Shown: positions 1-12,737 of the stretch, piece by piece | Layout of the letters: each line of letters starts with the position of its first letter | How positions within the stretch are numbered: the stretch's first letter is position 1 | Origin: Ricinus communis | Taxonomy: Eukaryota > Streptophyta > Magnoliopsida > Malpighiales > Euphorbiaceae | Direction of reading: 5' to 3' | DNA: 64,000 nucleotides | NCBI RefSeq assembly: GCF_019578655.1 | Contig: NC_063261.1 | Span: forward strand, 13,134,216 to 13,198,215 | Position numbers and translations under genes: made by a program | Notes under the pieces: model-generated | Seen by the model: the letters and a program-made list of their open reading frames with translations, nothing else | Told to the model about the DNA's origin: nothing | Databases searched by the model: none

Positions 1-41
1 CACACAAGAGAGAGAAAAAGCAAAAAAAAAATAAAACATAC

Positions 42-3000
42 CTCACTTCCCCAGTCCGTTTTGTCCTCGTACCCACAGCTGATAACATGAATAGCCTCTT
101 TAAGAAGAGTTTCTGATGTTGCAGACTGGGGAACACCACCATTCTCCATGAGTGTTGAGGCAACAAAAACAGCAGACTGTCCAAACCTTTTCTCCAGGCT
201 CATTTGTGACATCAAAAGTGACTTCTCATCATCAAATCCAGCACCTAATTTGCAATGTTCATGGGAATATCTCAGTCATATAACAAAACTCAGTAATTCA
301 TAAACCCAAACTTGAATCAATAGCTTCTGTAAACAAATCCAGATAGGGTGATCACTTCTTTTGTAAACAAGCAGCTAGTCGCCAACAAAACCACATAATA
401 ACGACATTATCCAATGTAAGAGTAATACCAAAAACTAGACCAGAATGCCAACCAAATACTAGGTCGTTTCATGGCAGACGCATCAGCTTTTGATGTTATA
501 GATATTATTATCAAAAATGCTATATAGGACGTGAAATTCCACAATCAACTGATATGTTTGACCAATGACACCAAAAAAAGAAAACAGAAAAAGACTAGCC
601 CACAAATGTACCTTCAACTCCCTCTTCTATGTCTTCCAAGCTGAAAATTGGCACAGTGGGATCCACATGCTTCCCAGATTTCTTTTTATCTAAGCCCTTT
701 TTGTTTGATTTTGAATTCTTCTTTCGTGATCCACCACAGAGAGAAGATAGTAACCCAGGTTTCTTGTGCTTGGGTTTGAGAGGAGGTTCATAACCATACA
801 AGGCTGTTCTATTGAAGACACATCCAGTACCCACATAAACAGGGCCTTGTACGCCATCCAAACCCCTCAAGTTTATCTGGAATTTCATAAGGTCATTGCC
901 ATTATAATTGATGGTAGCAATTGTAATTCTATGCAGCATTTTCTCGATATTTGTTCAATCAACAAGTCATAGCAGACATTAAAGGAAAAATGCTAAGAAA
1001 TCATTGAGTGACATTATGTAGGAAAATAATTTGTATCTTCAAAAGTTGATCAACGACTTACATCAAAGAAAACAGTATTGCGGTTGGCATATCGATCATT
1101 CCTATCAATACCATCAAACCTCTGGGGAAACTGAACATAACATACTTGTTTCCCAAGGTTTGGATCCATCAGGAAACACATAGCTTCTCTCAAAGCCTTG
1201 CTGTTGTTTATGTAGTGATCACAATCAAGATTCAACAGGAAAGGTCCATTAGTAAGGACAGCTGATACCCTGACCTGCAAACATTGCATGCCACCAGAGG
1301 TGAGATGGAACTAGACATAAGAGAATACTATTTAGCTTTTAATTTTTACATCCTTACAAGTGCATTCATAGCACCAGCTTTCTTGTGGTGTTGGAACCCT
1401 GGACGCTTTTCACGAGAAACATAAACTAGTCGTGGCAGTTCATTACCCTCAGCATCAAGACCTCCATTTTGGCCTAAGAAAACCTGAACAGATGACAGAC
1501 TTAGTGGCATAATGATAAATTGATAATAGGTCTGGAAGCATACACAAAGGAAACCAACTTCATCGCCACAGTGACTCACAGTCCAAAAATGCAAAACACG
1601 AGTGTCATGAAGAGGAAAATGTCGAATAACAGTATCTAATCTTATGCAAAGCCCAGAATGCAGGAAGTCTTATTCACTGAACACCGTTTAGTAAAATCCA
1701 AATGCAAATGTCATGATGAAGAAAGAGACTGAAGACTGAATAAGGCAAGAAAAATGCAGAATGACATCTAATCCTGCTCAAAAGCCCAGAATGTTGGAAA
1801 CCTTAGTACCGAGACACCATTTTGTGAAAATTTTCTCGATTTTTAAATATATGTCATTTGAAGGGTAACGGTTTTCATAAACTAATCAATGTCTTCATAA
1901 ACAGATTATTACCTGAATCATTCCTGGATGATCTCTGGTGTTGTTTCCTGGCCATGGAGTACCATCTTGCATAATCCATCCTTCTTCAGGAATCTTTTGT
2001 GCCTTTGCAACAAGCCCATTGATATGAACTTTAAATTCTTCATATTCTCTCTGCATAAGGAAAGGAAGGAGTAAATAAGACAAATTTAATAACTTCATAA
2101 ATGCAACAGCCCAATGCACACATGTATCATATTCCTACCTTCATAGCTCTCCGCTCTTTTACAAATGATGTTTGCACTTTATCCTTCAAGTAATCAATCT
2201 TCTGTGTAAAGTACCATTCTGGGGCCCGTGGCTCAATGTTATATTTCTTGCAAAAAGGTACCCATTTCCTAGCAAACTCTGAAGTCTCAGACAAAGCTTC
2301 AAATGTTAACATTGCGGCACCATCATCAGAGACATAGCAAGAGACCTTGTCAACTGGATAATCAACTGCAAGAATAGATAGCACAGTATTCGCCGTCACA
2401 AGAGGAGGTTCCTTTAATGGGTCCACAGTACTGACAAAAATGTCAACAGCAGCTAATTGTGATGGCTCTCCTTCACGATCATATCTGTAATGACATGGGA
2501 AAAAGCAATTAGTGCCCTAAATACAACGGGACATGGAAACTCTTAAAACCTGGCCACTTGAAACACATGGAATAGGATTTGATCATAAGCAATGTACACA
2601 AGGACATTTACATACAGAGTACAATACCTTAACGAAAGCCTGTCAAGATATGTTTCACGGTTTATGGGAAGCCATTTAGGGAACTGATCCAATATCCAGG
2701 ATATAGCAAACCAAATCTCACATATCACAGATATTAACCACAAAGCATATGCATTAGTCACAGGGTTTGTGATTCGGTAGTGCAAGAAAATGCAGAGGAT
2801 AATCAGCCGCAGAACAATGACCATTCTGTAGGGATTAATCCTGGATGATGGAATTGAAACCTTCCTTGAAAGAGGTTGCCGGGCTTCATCATTCCTGCAA
2901 AACCAAAGAGTACAAAACTAAGAAATTGCCCCTCTTGAACGCAATCAAAAGATAAACAACAAAGATGAGTGTTATACTGAAGAGAAGTCCAATCCACTAA

Positions 3001-4817
3001 TAGTTGGCTGTAGTTAGCACCTAGCCATTTGTACAAAATCTAATAGACTAACAGTTGAGTGTAGTTAGAACTTAGCCCTTTGTGAATCAAAATCATTGTT
3101 AAATTTGATGTTCAAAATAGCAAAATAGATTCTAGGTACCACAAGGATTCAAAGTGTCCCAAATGGTGAACCCATGTAATAAGGTATGCATTGGAAACCA
3201 TTCTAATGTTTCTACCTTATGACTTTTGTAACACCTGTTGAAACTTACAATAGAGAGTCATCCACAAGTACATCAGTGCTGGCATCAATATCTCCAACAC
3301 CCCTCTCAGATGGAGCTTGGCCACTACTCATAGGAATAACATTCTTCACAGGATCCTGTTTCATCTTCCATCCATCAACTCTCTCTTTCCATGCAACATT
3401 GCCCAATCCTGGCGAGCCAAACTCCCTCACTGGATCGACAACTCTCGGATTAGCTGCAGAACAAAAATGCATCCAAAACCTAGAATCAATATCACATATG
3501 ACCAAACATGGACATAAGGCATGTTCCATGAGAGAAAATTACGTGAGGCATTGATATCGGCTGCATAAGGCAGGGTATGGATGCGTTTTGCACCACCAAC
3601 TCCAGGAGATGCCATAGAAACATGTTCAGGTGATGCAGCAGATAGCTCTCCAGAAACCTAAGTGTTAAGAGTAGTTGAATATTAATTTTACTTCAATATC
3701 ATGCTAGCTGAGAGTAAAATAAAGCCAAATGCTTATTAAGCTACCTCATGTCCATTGGTGAGCAGAGGAATATGATTATGAGAAACCTCTTTATCATACT
3801 TTGGAGCTCCGACATCATCCTCCCCTCGTCCATAATTCATCTGCCAGCTTAACATGCGCTCTGCAATCTTCTGTCTCTGGTTTTGAGTTTCTGTAGGATA
3901 ATTGAAATCCTTGGCCCCATCATCAGCATCACAATCTTCTTCTCTATCACCAAGAATAGCAGGGCTACCTGGACATATCCGAGCAATCAGTTATACAAAA
4001 ATGCAGAAACTAATATCAGCAAAAAAGTAGGTTAGCTAGACTAAACTATTTTCATTTTTTGATTCACTACAAACAGTTTCTACAGTGCGCACAAGCACTA
4101 AAATGACTGTAATACCAAAATAAATGCTACATGCACCTCAAAAACTAAGTTCAGGTCAGTTTCTAATAAGCAGACTCGACAAATATCCATTGACAAAATT
4201 ACATAACAAACCTACAAACCTTTCTGCCTCTTATATCGGGTTTTGCATTGTGGGCAAGACTGATTTCCATCCTTCCTTTCATATTCATAGCAAGGCCTGC
4301 ACACTGGAAATGCACAAACATTGCAAGCAACGAATGGATCACCATCCAAAGTTGTGCCAACATTGTCACTGCAGATCTGGCAGACCTGTCTGCCTACGCT
4401 CTTTACGGGCTTTGCCTGAGTAACCAATGATTACAGTGCATGTTAGAAACTAAATAGCAATCATGATCCACCTAACATCACAAATTATACTGTCCAAACC
4501 AGACTAATTTACCCTAAAAATCACACTAATCATAGAATATGAAAAAGTATGTAATTGCAGAAAAACATTGACATCCAAACTTTTTGTTGGATTCAAAGCC
4601 CACTTAGCTGCTGAGGCAGTAAACAAAAAGGAAACCAACACATTCCACCATTTGGGTTGTTCTTAGAAAGTAATTTTTCCTCTCAACTAAACTCATGAAC
4701 CATTTAGCTTCTTTGAAATTGTACATTTCCTCTTTTAGAAGCAGAAGCAACATAAAGCATTTCAGTATCATGCCTACAGTCTATGTTCCTTACCCCAGTT
4801 TCACCTTCAGATTCCAT
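42..4817 (-). CDS. CESA3: Cellulose synthase A catalytic subunit, CESA3-type (partial, 3' end outside window)
   Basis: Family 2 glycosyltransferase that makes beta-1,4-glucan from UDP-glucose in the plasma-membrane cellulose synthase complex. Exons inferred from GT-AG sites and reading frame (minus strand): 4817-4794, 4415-4220, 3968-3745, 3657-3543, 3453-3249, 2894-2628, 2484-2139, 2050-1913, 1483-1358, 1274-1062, 876-612 and 244-42. They sum to 2322 bp, or 774 uninterrupted codons. The N-terminus has the eight-cysteine RING-like zinc finger (Cys 20, 23, 39, 42, 47, 50, 62, 65). Two membrane helices lie in exon 6. Exon 7 has the first catalytic Asp in SDDG (about 397-399) and exon 10 has the DCD motif (about 564-566). 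The start MESEGETG is typical of CESA3. About 300 residues, including TED, QxxRW and the C-terminal helices, lie beyond base 1. CESA3 orthology (primary-wall class) rests on remembered Arabidopsis proteins; the family is certain, the class likely. Confidence 0.95.
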
Positions 4818-5860
4818 TGACACCCGTCCTCTGCCCAGATACGAACAATGGATAGAAATAGCAGTTCAGGCTCAAAATAATTTATGCATTCCTAAATATG
4901 CAAGAAGTTGCAAAACAATGCTGCCTTTTGGTTTGCTTCCACTTCAAAAGGTAACTATTTATACTTCCGATCTGCAAAACAAAGTTAAAATCAGATTCTC
5001 TTTGCCTTCAAGCACATTCTATACTCTACAGTCATTGCCTTGTAAGATTGAAAAGAGAGAGACCTAACTAAAAAGTTTAACCTTTGTCATCTGACTAATG
5101 TCAGAGGCAAAACAGAGCGATATACTGAGATAAAGTGTGTTATTATATTTTAAAAAGAAGCAAAAGAAAGTTCCAATAATCCAAGAAAAGGAACAATTTT
5201 TTAAATGAAAATACTGAATTGAATCAATTATCTTTCCTCGATTTTTCGGTAACTAAACAAAGAGATAGTCAAGTTCGAAAAAACAAGACAGATTATATCA
5301 AACCCAAATTCAAGCACCAAAAAATAAACGGCATCTTAAATTCAAGAATCAAAATTCAACCTGCTTTTTCTTTCTCTACATTTTATCGGCTACCAAACAG
5401 AAAATACTGAAAAGTGTGAATCTTTTAAGGCTATATCAGCATCTAATATCAAAATTTATAGAATTCAAAGTAATCCAGTTGAATTCCTCAACTTTCTCAG
5501 CAACCAAACAAAACTATCCAGTTCGACACCAAGCTAAACTCAACGCATCAAGCACAAAACAAAACGCATTCCTCGATCCCATGAAAACCCAGCTCAATTT
5601 TCTCAAAGAAAAGTAATTTGCAAAAATCTGCAACGGATCTAACAAGAAAAAAAAAAACTCCACAAGAAAGAAAACGAAAACCTCAAAAATGAAGAGAAAA
5701 AGAGATATTTACACTTGCACAGCTCAAACTAAAGCTTGATTTTACAGTGAGAAGGCAACAAGAAATAAACAGACAGATTTGTTTATCCAAACAATACAAT
5801 GCAACAACCTAACACCTCTCTCTCTCTCTCTCTGTTCTTGCGTTGTCTCTGTATTTATTT
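4818..5860 (-). promoter_or_regulatory. CESA3: CESA 5' UTR with probable leader intron, and core promoter
   Basis: The 13 bases before the ATG follow a good 3' splice site (ctgggcag, ending at 4831). A plausible donor (AAGT|GTAAAT) lies at about 5713-5712, so an intron of about 0.88 kb in the 5' leader is inferred. The leader upstream is purine-rich on the coding strand because of a (GA)n run at 5833-5816. A TATA-like AAATAAATAC lies near 5858-5848 on the minus strand, which would put transcription start near 5820. None of these sites is proved without cDNA. The short open frames in this stretch are fortuitous. Confidence 0.5.
5816..5833. repeat. (CT)n microsatellite in CESA leader
   Basis: Nine uninterrupted CT dinucleotides; on the transcribed strand this reads (GA)n. 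Such runs are common in plant 5' leaders near the transcription start, and this one is likely to be length-polymorphic. Confidence 0.9.
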
Positions 5861-8202
5861 CCTGGTTTCTGTTTTGTGTATTTGTTTATTTAGATTAGAC
5901 ATAATAATAAATAATTAAATAAAGAATGACAGAGAGAAGTGTATAATAGCTGTAAATGAATGTGTATGTGATGTGATGTTGGTCATATTTTTTTATAAGA
6001 AATTTGCTTGCGAAATGAAGAAAGCGACACTGCAACTAGCAGCATGAAAATCAGAAGTCCACCGACAGTGTTGGGTTTTTTCTTTTTTCCTCCGAATTAT
6101 TATTTTTTCAGAGGTAGAAGAAGATAAAGAAATAATTAAAACATTCATAATATTCTTCCCCAATCATTTATTCTTTCTTGTGTCTGTTGCTATAAAATTA
6201 TTAAACAAGAATATTTGTATTTATTATTTTAAATATAAAATATAAATATCAGATATGTAAAAACAATATATATAGTTTGTACAATATATTAATATAAAAA
6301 CAAAGGAGAAGAACCACATGGTAAATGCATTGAATGAGGCTGTTATCTATTACTATTAATTAGAAAAAAAATTTAGCCATTTTATTTTTTTCATTTATTT
6401 TTTATTGTGGCATCTAATATTTTTTATAAAATTATTTTTTTAATTTTAAAATAAATTTAGTTTTCAATATTATAGTTATTATCAAATCTAGCATTTATTA
6501 TTTAAATTTTCAATTTTAGTATCAAATTTTAATATTAATTTCAATTTTAACTTCTCATGAAATTATCAACAAAATCTGTTAATATGGTATTAACTCCAGA
6601 AACAAAAAAAAAAGAATTGAATCAGTACTTATTATTAAAATATTATCATTTAAATACGTAAAATTAATAAAATTTTTAAAAAAATTAATTTACGTACTTA
6701 AATGATAATATTTAGTAATGGAATGAATCAACAACTTTAATATTGATTTGATTTTTTTTGTTATTATTGAAATTCACGCCAAGCTAGCAGATTTGGCAGA
6801 TAATTTTATTAAATACTAAAATTGGAATTAATGTTAAAGTATGATATTGAAATTAAAAATTAAAAATTTACGTGCTAAATTTAATAATAGTGCAAAGTTC
6901 ATACTTTTTTTTAGCAATTAAGCCTTTAAAATATTAGAAAAAATTTTATAATGCCAAGAAGTGGGATAAAAAAATATAAACTATATGATATGGCTAAATC
7001 AGAATTTAAAATGAATTAAAAGAATATATAATTAAAAAAGTGTTGGATAATCCAATTTATCACTTAAAATTAAAGTTCTTTAGCATTTATTAATTTTAAG
7101 TTAATTTGATAATATATTATAGAGTCAATTTGAAAGTTTCAAATAAATTAAAAACTACTTAAAATATTAAAAGTATTTAATTCAAAATTCCTATTAAATA
7201 TACTCAATTACTGAATTTTTGAAATATTTTGTTAAAAGAATTTTTTTAATCTTAATATATAATTAATTTATTAAATTCTTAACTAGTTAAACCCTTGAAC
7301 ATAACATAGTGATATTAAAAAATAATGATTAATATTTTAAAATAGAAAAGCAATTTGTAAAATTAAGAAATTAACCTATTAAATTCTTAAAAAGAAATCA
7401 TAAGCCTAGTTTTTTGCATTTAATGGGACATTAATCTTAAATAGATCGTGGAACATTTTCTTTTGGTACAATTAAAGTGTTAGATATTTTATTTTTAGCA
7501 TGTATATATTAAGACACGTTTAGAATGTTTATTAAATATTAAATAAATATAATTATGAATTTGTATTAATAATTTAAATTTTTTTCAAGTTTTCTATAAA
7601 TTATTTTTATCAATTTATTTTAAAAAGTTAATTTACATATTCTTCTAAATATAATTTTTAAAGTCAAAAATTAAATATTTATCAAACACGACTCTAATCT
7701 AGTTTTAGTATTAAAAAATAATTTTATTTAACAATTTCTCTTTTCTTTTTTTTTCTAACCTATGGGTAATTCAGAAGGTGAGACCTCTAGTTAGTCGATG
7801 TGCACTGAGCAGTTAGTGGGGCTAGATTGCGCTTCCGTTTAATCAATCGTATCTTGCCACGTAGTATGAGGACAAATGTTTGTTCAAAGGTAGTAGAAGT
7901 GAAGCACAAAGGATGTACTTGAAGCCCTGAACTAAACAATGCGCGTTGTACAAAATGCCATGGGACAAAGGGTCATTTTGGCCCCTCAACTTGTGTGTTT
8001 AGGTTAAATAAGTCAAATTGTAACTTTTACAGTAAATACGCTCACAATTTGTCTTAGTGTGTCTCTTTCATCTCTAGCGTTTGCACTAGTTTAATTAATT
8101 TAAATTAAATTACAAAATAATTCTTACTGAACCAAATTTACATCATAAACAAACTAAGCTAAAAAAAAATTCTATCACAGAAAATCGATCATAATATATG
8201 TG
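5861..8202. other. AT-rich intergenic region, no gene seen
   Basis: Upstream flank of CESA. No coding pattern is visible on either strand beyond chance frames. It holds the foldback repeat at about 6465-6905. A less AT-rich patch at about 7760-7990 has no recognisable coding or repeat identity. Confidence 0.6.
6465..6905. repeat. Foldback / MITE-like long inverted repeat
   Basis: The inner arms 6638-6667 and 6685-6713 are near-perfect reverse complements around a 17-bp spacer. The complementarity continues outward in degenerate form: the block at about 6476-6590 matches the reverse complement of about 6775-6895, sharing runs such as CAATTTTAGTAT and AATCT-GC. The whole can fold into one hairpin of roughly 440 bp. 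That is the architecture of a MITE or foldback DNA transposon. No transposase and no clear target-site duplication were found, so the exact ends are uncertain. Confidence 0.6.
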
Positions 8203-8792
8203 GTGGGTGATTTCGGACGCACACTCAAATGTGTTTAGCGATTACGATACTGTAAGGCTTTTTAACCTAATCAGGAATATGCTAACTTATTGCTAAGACT
8301 AACGCGAAGATGGGAGTCACCATTCGAATAATCACTGGGACACTTTTACTAATGAATGACTTTTTTCAGATTCTATAAGGAAGCTTACACTACAAATCCA
8401 AAGATGAATTTGGAAGCCAACTTCCTTATTTGTATATATTAGTCTTTACTTTTATTATTTAACAAATCATTCCCTATAAACACAATAGTTCATACACAGG
8501 TATACCAAATAGCACATATATTTCACCTAGGTCTAGCCTATTTTATTAACCGTAACCCATATTAAAGTTGTATATTCAACTTACCAATTTTTTTATATAT
8601 GTAGCCTACTTAGTCTAGCCCAATTACAAGTTATGTCTTTCCAAGCCTTTAATCCTAGATGAATTACATATTATGATAAGGCCCATTTTAATGTAAACCT
8701 AATTCTAATATAATTCAATCCTAACTAAAATATGGTAAAGTCCACTGCATCTATTTTAATGTTAGAACTTAAGCTTGATTAATGTTGATTAG
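8203..8792 (-). mobile_element. Tat-type Ty3/gypsy LTR remnant
   Basis: Degenerate reverse-oriented copy of the 3' part of the LTR also seen at 27275-27655, 29191-31145, 49737-50437 and 54942-55648. Shared landmarks are the block 'gcgattacgatactgtaaggctttttaacctaatc', the 'aggaagcttacac' block and 'ggaagccaacttccttatt'. In minus orientation its end (..CCACCACA near 8203) corresponds to the LTR terminus. It stops where the Athila-type LTR begins at 8793, so it was probably broken by that insertion or is a fragment of a solo LTR. Confidence 0.7.
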
Positions 8793-10213
8793 TGATAAAT
8801 CATAAATAGTTATACTTATTGTGTTTAATTCCCTTATATTTTGATTGGATATTGTGCTTAACTGTGGAAATTATGCTTGTTCTGATCTAGGTGGTGAAAT
8901 ATCAAAGATTGAGTGAAATTCAACTTAAAGACATGTTTTAAAGCATCACTTGTCAAAAATCAAGTCTTTTGGAGGAAGAGTAAAAATTTATGCAGAAGAT
9001 CATTTTAAACAAGGCGTGACCACGCCCTATAATCTATGAGCTGTTGAAATCTGTTGAAGAGAATTTTGAAATAAGTTAAATTCATGGTGGGTCCACTTTT
9101 ATGTTATTTTCTTTATTTTGGAAGTGTTAGATAAAGGAAACTGTCACCTACAATATTTAGGACTTTATTTGTTTAGATTTCCCTTTATTTTAGCTTTTCT
9201 TATGGGATTAAAATTATATAGGAAGTCTGTTTCTTTTTGGATAGGAATTATTTTATTAGGATTTAGGTTTGACTTCCTATATAATTTTACAAAAGGGGAC
9301 AACTTCTATTTCTTTATTTTTTTTCTTTCTCCTGAGGTTGTGTGCGTTTTCTTCTTCTATTCCCTATAACTCTTATAATTTTTTTACTCCACCATGTGTG
9401 GCTAAGCTTTTAATTTCTAATTCAAGAGTGAATAAATTCCAATTACGATTTTGTGAGGCTTTGTGCTTAACATAATTTCTTCTTTAATTCAAGTATTCTT
9501 TATTTCTTATTTTTATTATTTATGAATTTTTGATATTGATTGAACTGACGACTCAATTTGATATTAATTTTTCTATTGCTATCCTTGACTTTGTGATCCG
9601 TAATTATCATGAACGATTGATACAAGTAGCAAGAAGTTGGCTCATGTGTGTGTGATTGCGGCCTTACCGAATTACATAGCTTGCATGATAGTTTCTAGGG
9701 AAATAATAAAACAAGATTAATTGAATTGCAACTATCTCGATTAATTAATATTGGTTTAGTCATTCTCATTATTCTTAATGCTATCATTGAGTTGATATGG
9801 AATGCTATCGTGTCCAGTTGATTAATGGTAAGTTTTGATTTGGATGTCAGGTTTGAGTCAATTATATTAGGAGAATTTAGACTTGTTGTGGCTTTTTTGA
9901 ATAAATGGACTGAGTACTTGAATAGAAAATTTGATATTTTAAGCCTATGATTAGAATTACAATTTGATGGAATTTGCAATATTGAATTGAAAAGTTGGTA
10001 AGATTGATTTTTATTTACTTTAATATTCAGCTTCTATTATTTTCTGATTTATTTATAATTTAGTTCAATCATTCAAAACCCCCTATTTTTATTATTTAAC
10101 TTTGAGAAGCTATTCACATTGGTTCCTTTGGGATTCGATCTGGTTTCACTATTTCTACAAGTTAGTTTAGGAAAATGAGTAAATTATTTTGAAGGGCTTC
10201 GACAACCCGTTCA
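8793..10213 (+). repeat. 5' LTR of the Athila-type element
   Basis: Begins TG and probably ends ..CCGTTCA just before AAATTTGG. The primer-binding site normally found here in this lineage is not intact: the sequence runs directly from AAATTTGG into ATTGTTT, as if its core were deleted. The LTR includes a perfect short inverted repeat, GGCGTG-AC-CACGCC, at 9013-9026. The end coordinate is inferred from the usual layout because the matching 3' LTR is almost entirely missing. Confidence 0.6.
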
Positions 10214-10241
10214 AAATTTGGATTGTTTAATTTATTTATTA

Positions 10242-11440
10242 ATGACTCGTTCTTCTCAGGCTATTGATTTGCCGTATAACCTTAAAATTGAGAAGACAAC
10301 ACGTCGATTAAGAAAGGAGATTAAGCAAAGAAAAATTCATCTCATAGAGGAATTGGAGATAGATTTGGCTATTGGTAACACTCTATTTTTCAAGAAGTTG
10401 TAGAAAATATGGCAAACAGAACTCTCAAAAAGCTAGCCACGCCGGATTTGAATCAACAACCTTTATGCATTATATTTTCTAATATTGCAGTTGATTCTAA
10501 ACTAAAATCTGGCTTAATTCACTTACTCCCTTCTTTTCATGGATATGCAGGTGAAGATCCTCATAAACAATTGAAAGAATTCCATATTGTATGCTCAGTT
10601 CAAGGACATCCCACTGATATGTGCCCTACATTGCAACAAGACTTGATGCAAGAGGCTAATGGTTTAAGCGGGTTTACTGGTTAACCTCAAAGGAAGTATG
10701 ATCCCTATTCCAATCAATATAATCCTGGATGGAGAGATCACCCGAATTTGAGCTATAAAAACCAAGAAGGAAAACAAAAGTATCCTTCCTAGAATTTCAT
10801 TAAACCACCTCAAGTTTCCTAAAAACCTCAAGCTTCAAATTCAGGTATGTCTCTGGAAGATATTGTTAAAAATCTTGCTAACAGTACTCTTCAACTTCAA
10901 TAGGAAGCAAGGTCAAGCATTCAGAATTTAGGCAATCAAATTACTTAATTGGCTACATCGGTTAGTAAATTGGAGACTCAAAATTCTAAAAAACTACCTT
11001 CATAACCAGAAGTAAATCTAAAAGAGAATGTTAGTGCAATTGCACTAAGAAGTGGAAAGGAGATTTTTTCAAGGTCGATTCCACTTAAGGAAAGTGAACT
11101 GAGCAAGGAAAAGGAAGAAGAAGCTTCCTTTAAAGCATCACATGGGGTAAAATTCGATCCTCCTTTATCTCTTTCATCTCACACTCCATTACCTCATTTT
11201 CCTATAGCTAAGCCAAAAGAAGATGAGCAAGAAAAGGAGATCTTAGATACATTTAGAAAGATGGAAATAAGTATCACATTATTGGATGTTGTCAAGCAAA
11301 TTCCTAAATATGCAAAGTTCTTGAAGGAATTATGCATAAACAAAAGGAGGATGAAGGAAAAGGAGAAAGTGGTGGTAAGTTAAAATGTGTCGGCTATCTT
11401 GTAAAAGAATATGCAAGAAAAATACAAGGATCCAAGTATG
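10242..11440 (+). pseudogene. Athila-type gag, internally deleted
   Basis: The ATG at 10242 opens a frame beginning MTRSSQAIDLPYN. After a stop at 10401 the next frame starts at 10409 (MANRTLKKLATPDLNQQ) and carries the capsid start '..FHGYAGEDPHKQLKEF'. This runs directly into the zinc-knuckle-proximal GHPTDMCPTLQ motif. The central capsid region is therefore missing; an ancestral gag would have about 200 more residues here. A further downstream segment (PYSNQYNPGWRDHPN, then the KLPS/ALRSGK region) is readable through stop codons. It is a degenerate structural-protein gene of a gypsy element. Confidence 0.75.
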
Positions 11441-11942
11441 TTTTCATTACCTTGTGTTATAAGTAATAAGAAAATTGAGCATGCCATGTTAGATTTAAGA
11501 GCTTCCATTAATGTCATTGTCATTATCTGCTTATCAAGAATTGAAACTAAATGACTTGCAAAACACTAGTGTAGTGATTCAATTAGCTGATCGTTCTTAT
11601 ATTCATTCCCTTAGAGTTGTTGAAGATGTTTTGCTGCAGGTTAATGAGCTCATATTTCCTGTTGACTTTTACATTTTGGAAATGGATGATAATTTCTCAT
11701 CAAAATCAGTTTCAATTTTGTTAGGACGACCATTCATGAAAACAACTAAGACAAAGATTGATGTAGATGAGGATACTCTCTCCATAGAGTTTGATGGAGA
11801 GATTGTTAAATTTAATATTTTTGATGCAATGAAATATCCTAATAATATACATTCTCTTTCTCATATTAATGTGATTAATTCAATTATACAGGATGTATTT
11901 GCAAAAGAAAATGTTAGTAATGAGCAAGAATTAGAAGCATAA
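11440..11942 (+). pseudogene. Athila-type aspartic protease remnant
   Basis: The frame around 11470-11510 gives MLDLRASINV, matching the family's LDLGASINVM active site, with the conserved Gly replaced by Arg. A one-base frameshift at about 11515 leads into the frame LSAYQELKLNDLQ, followed by QLADRS and the ILLGRPFM box (about 11727-11750). The open frame ends at 11942. The damaged active site and frameshift indicate loss of function. Confidence 0.8.
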
Positions 11943-12050
11943 TCTAATTTAGAAAGAATTGATTATGAGATTAGTGTACAAGAATTATTTTCAGCAACAT
12001 TATCTGAACTAATAAATTTCAATGCTGAAATTTCTAATACTAATAACAAG

Positions 12051-12737
12051 ATGTTACCTCCAATTGTGCAAGCACCAAAATTGGAGCTAAAAGCTTTATC
12101 GGATCACCTAAAATACTTGTATTTAGGTGATGGTGAAACATTGCATGTCCTCATCTCAAAAGGACTAACAATGAATCCAGGAAGAAAGGATTGGACCCTT
12201 CATTTAGATGACGCTCTTTGGGCTTACCGCACGGCTTGGAAAACTCCTATAGGAATGTCCTCTTATCAGTTAGTTTTTGGTAAAGCATGTCACTTACTAG
12301 TAGAAATTGAGCATAAAGCCTATTGGGCAGTTCGACGGTGCAATATGGACATAGATAAAGCTGGGATGTCAAGGCTACTGCAATTGCAAGAATTGGAGGA
12401 GTTGCAATTGGATGCTTATGAGAATTCGAGAATTTACAAAGAAAAGTCCAAGTTATTCCATGATAACATACTTATTAGGAAACAATTTGAGATTGGTCAA
12501 AAAGTATTGTTATATAATTCTCGATTGAAGCTTATGCTTGGTAAGTTTCGTTCTCGATGGATCGGTCCATTTGTTGTTACTAATGTGTTTTCCTATGATG
12601 CAGTGGAAATTAAAAGCTTGGATTCAGATAAAATTTTTAAAGTGAATGGTCATAGATTGAAGATCTTCCACGATGGTGAAATTGCTTCATGTCTCATTAG
12701 TCTTCCTTTGGATCACCCTACTTATTTTAATGACTAA
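12051..12737 (+). pseudogene. Pol linker joined in frame to integrase C-terminus (RT-RNase H deleted)
   Basis: A 228-residue open frame. Residues about 1-40 ([22 protein letters not shown]) are the linker that normally precedes reverse transcriptase. It switches abruptly to [22 protein letters not shown], the integrase core C-terminal half, and then the GPFVV-like C-terminal domain (about residues 165-215). The whole RT-RNase H-zinc binding region is gone, yet the frame is uninterrupted across the junction at about 12150. The protein could not be a functional polymerase or integrase because the HHCC finger and most of the catalytic triad are missing. Confidence 0.85.

Noticed and set aside
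9118..9475. Two overlapping plus-strand frames of 68-83 codons
   Set aside because: They lie inside the Athila-type LTR, are rich in Phe/Ser from AT-rich DNA, and have no domain.
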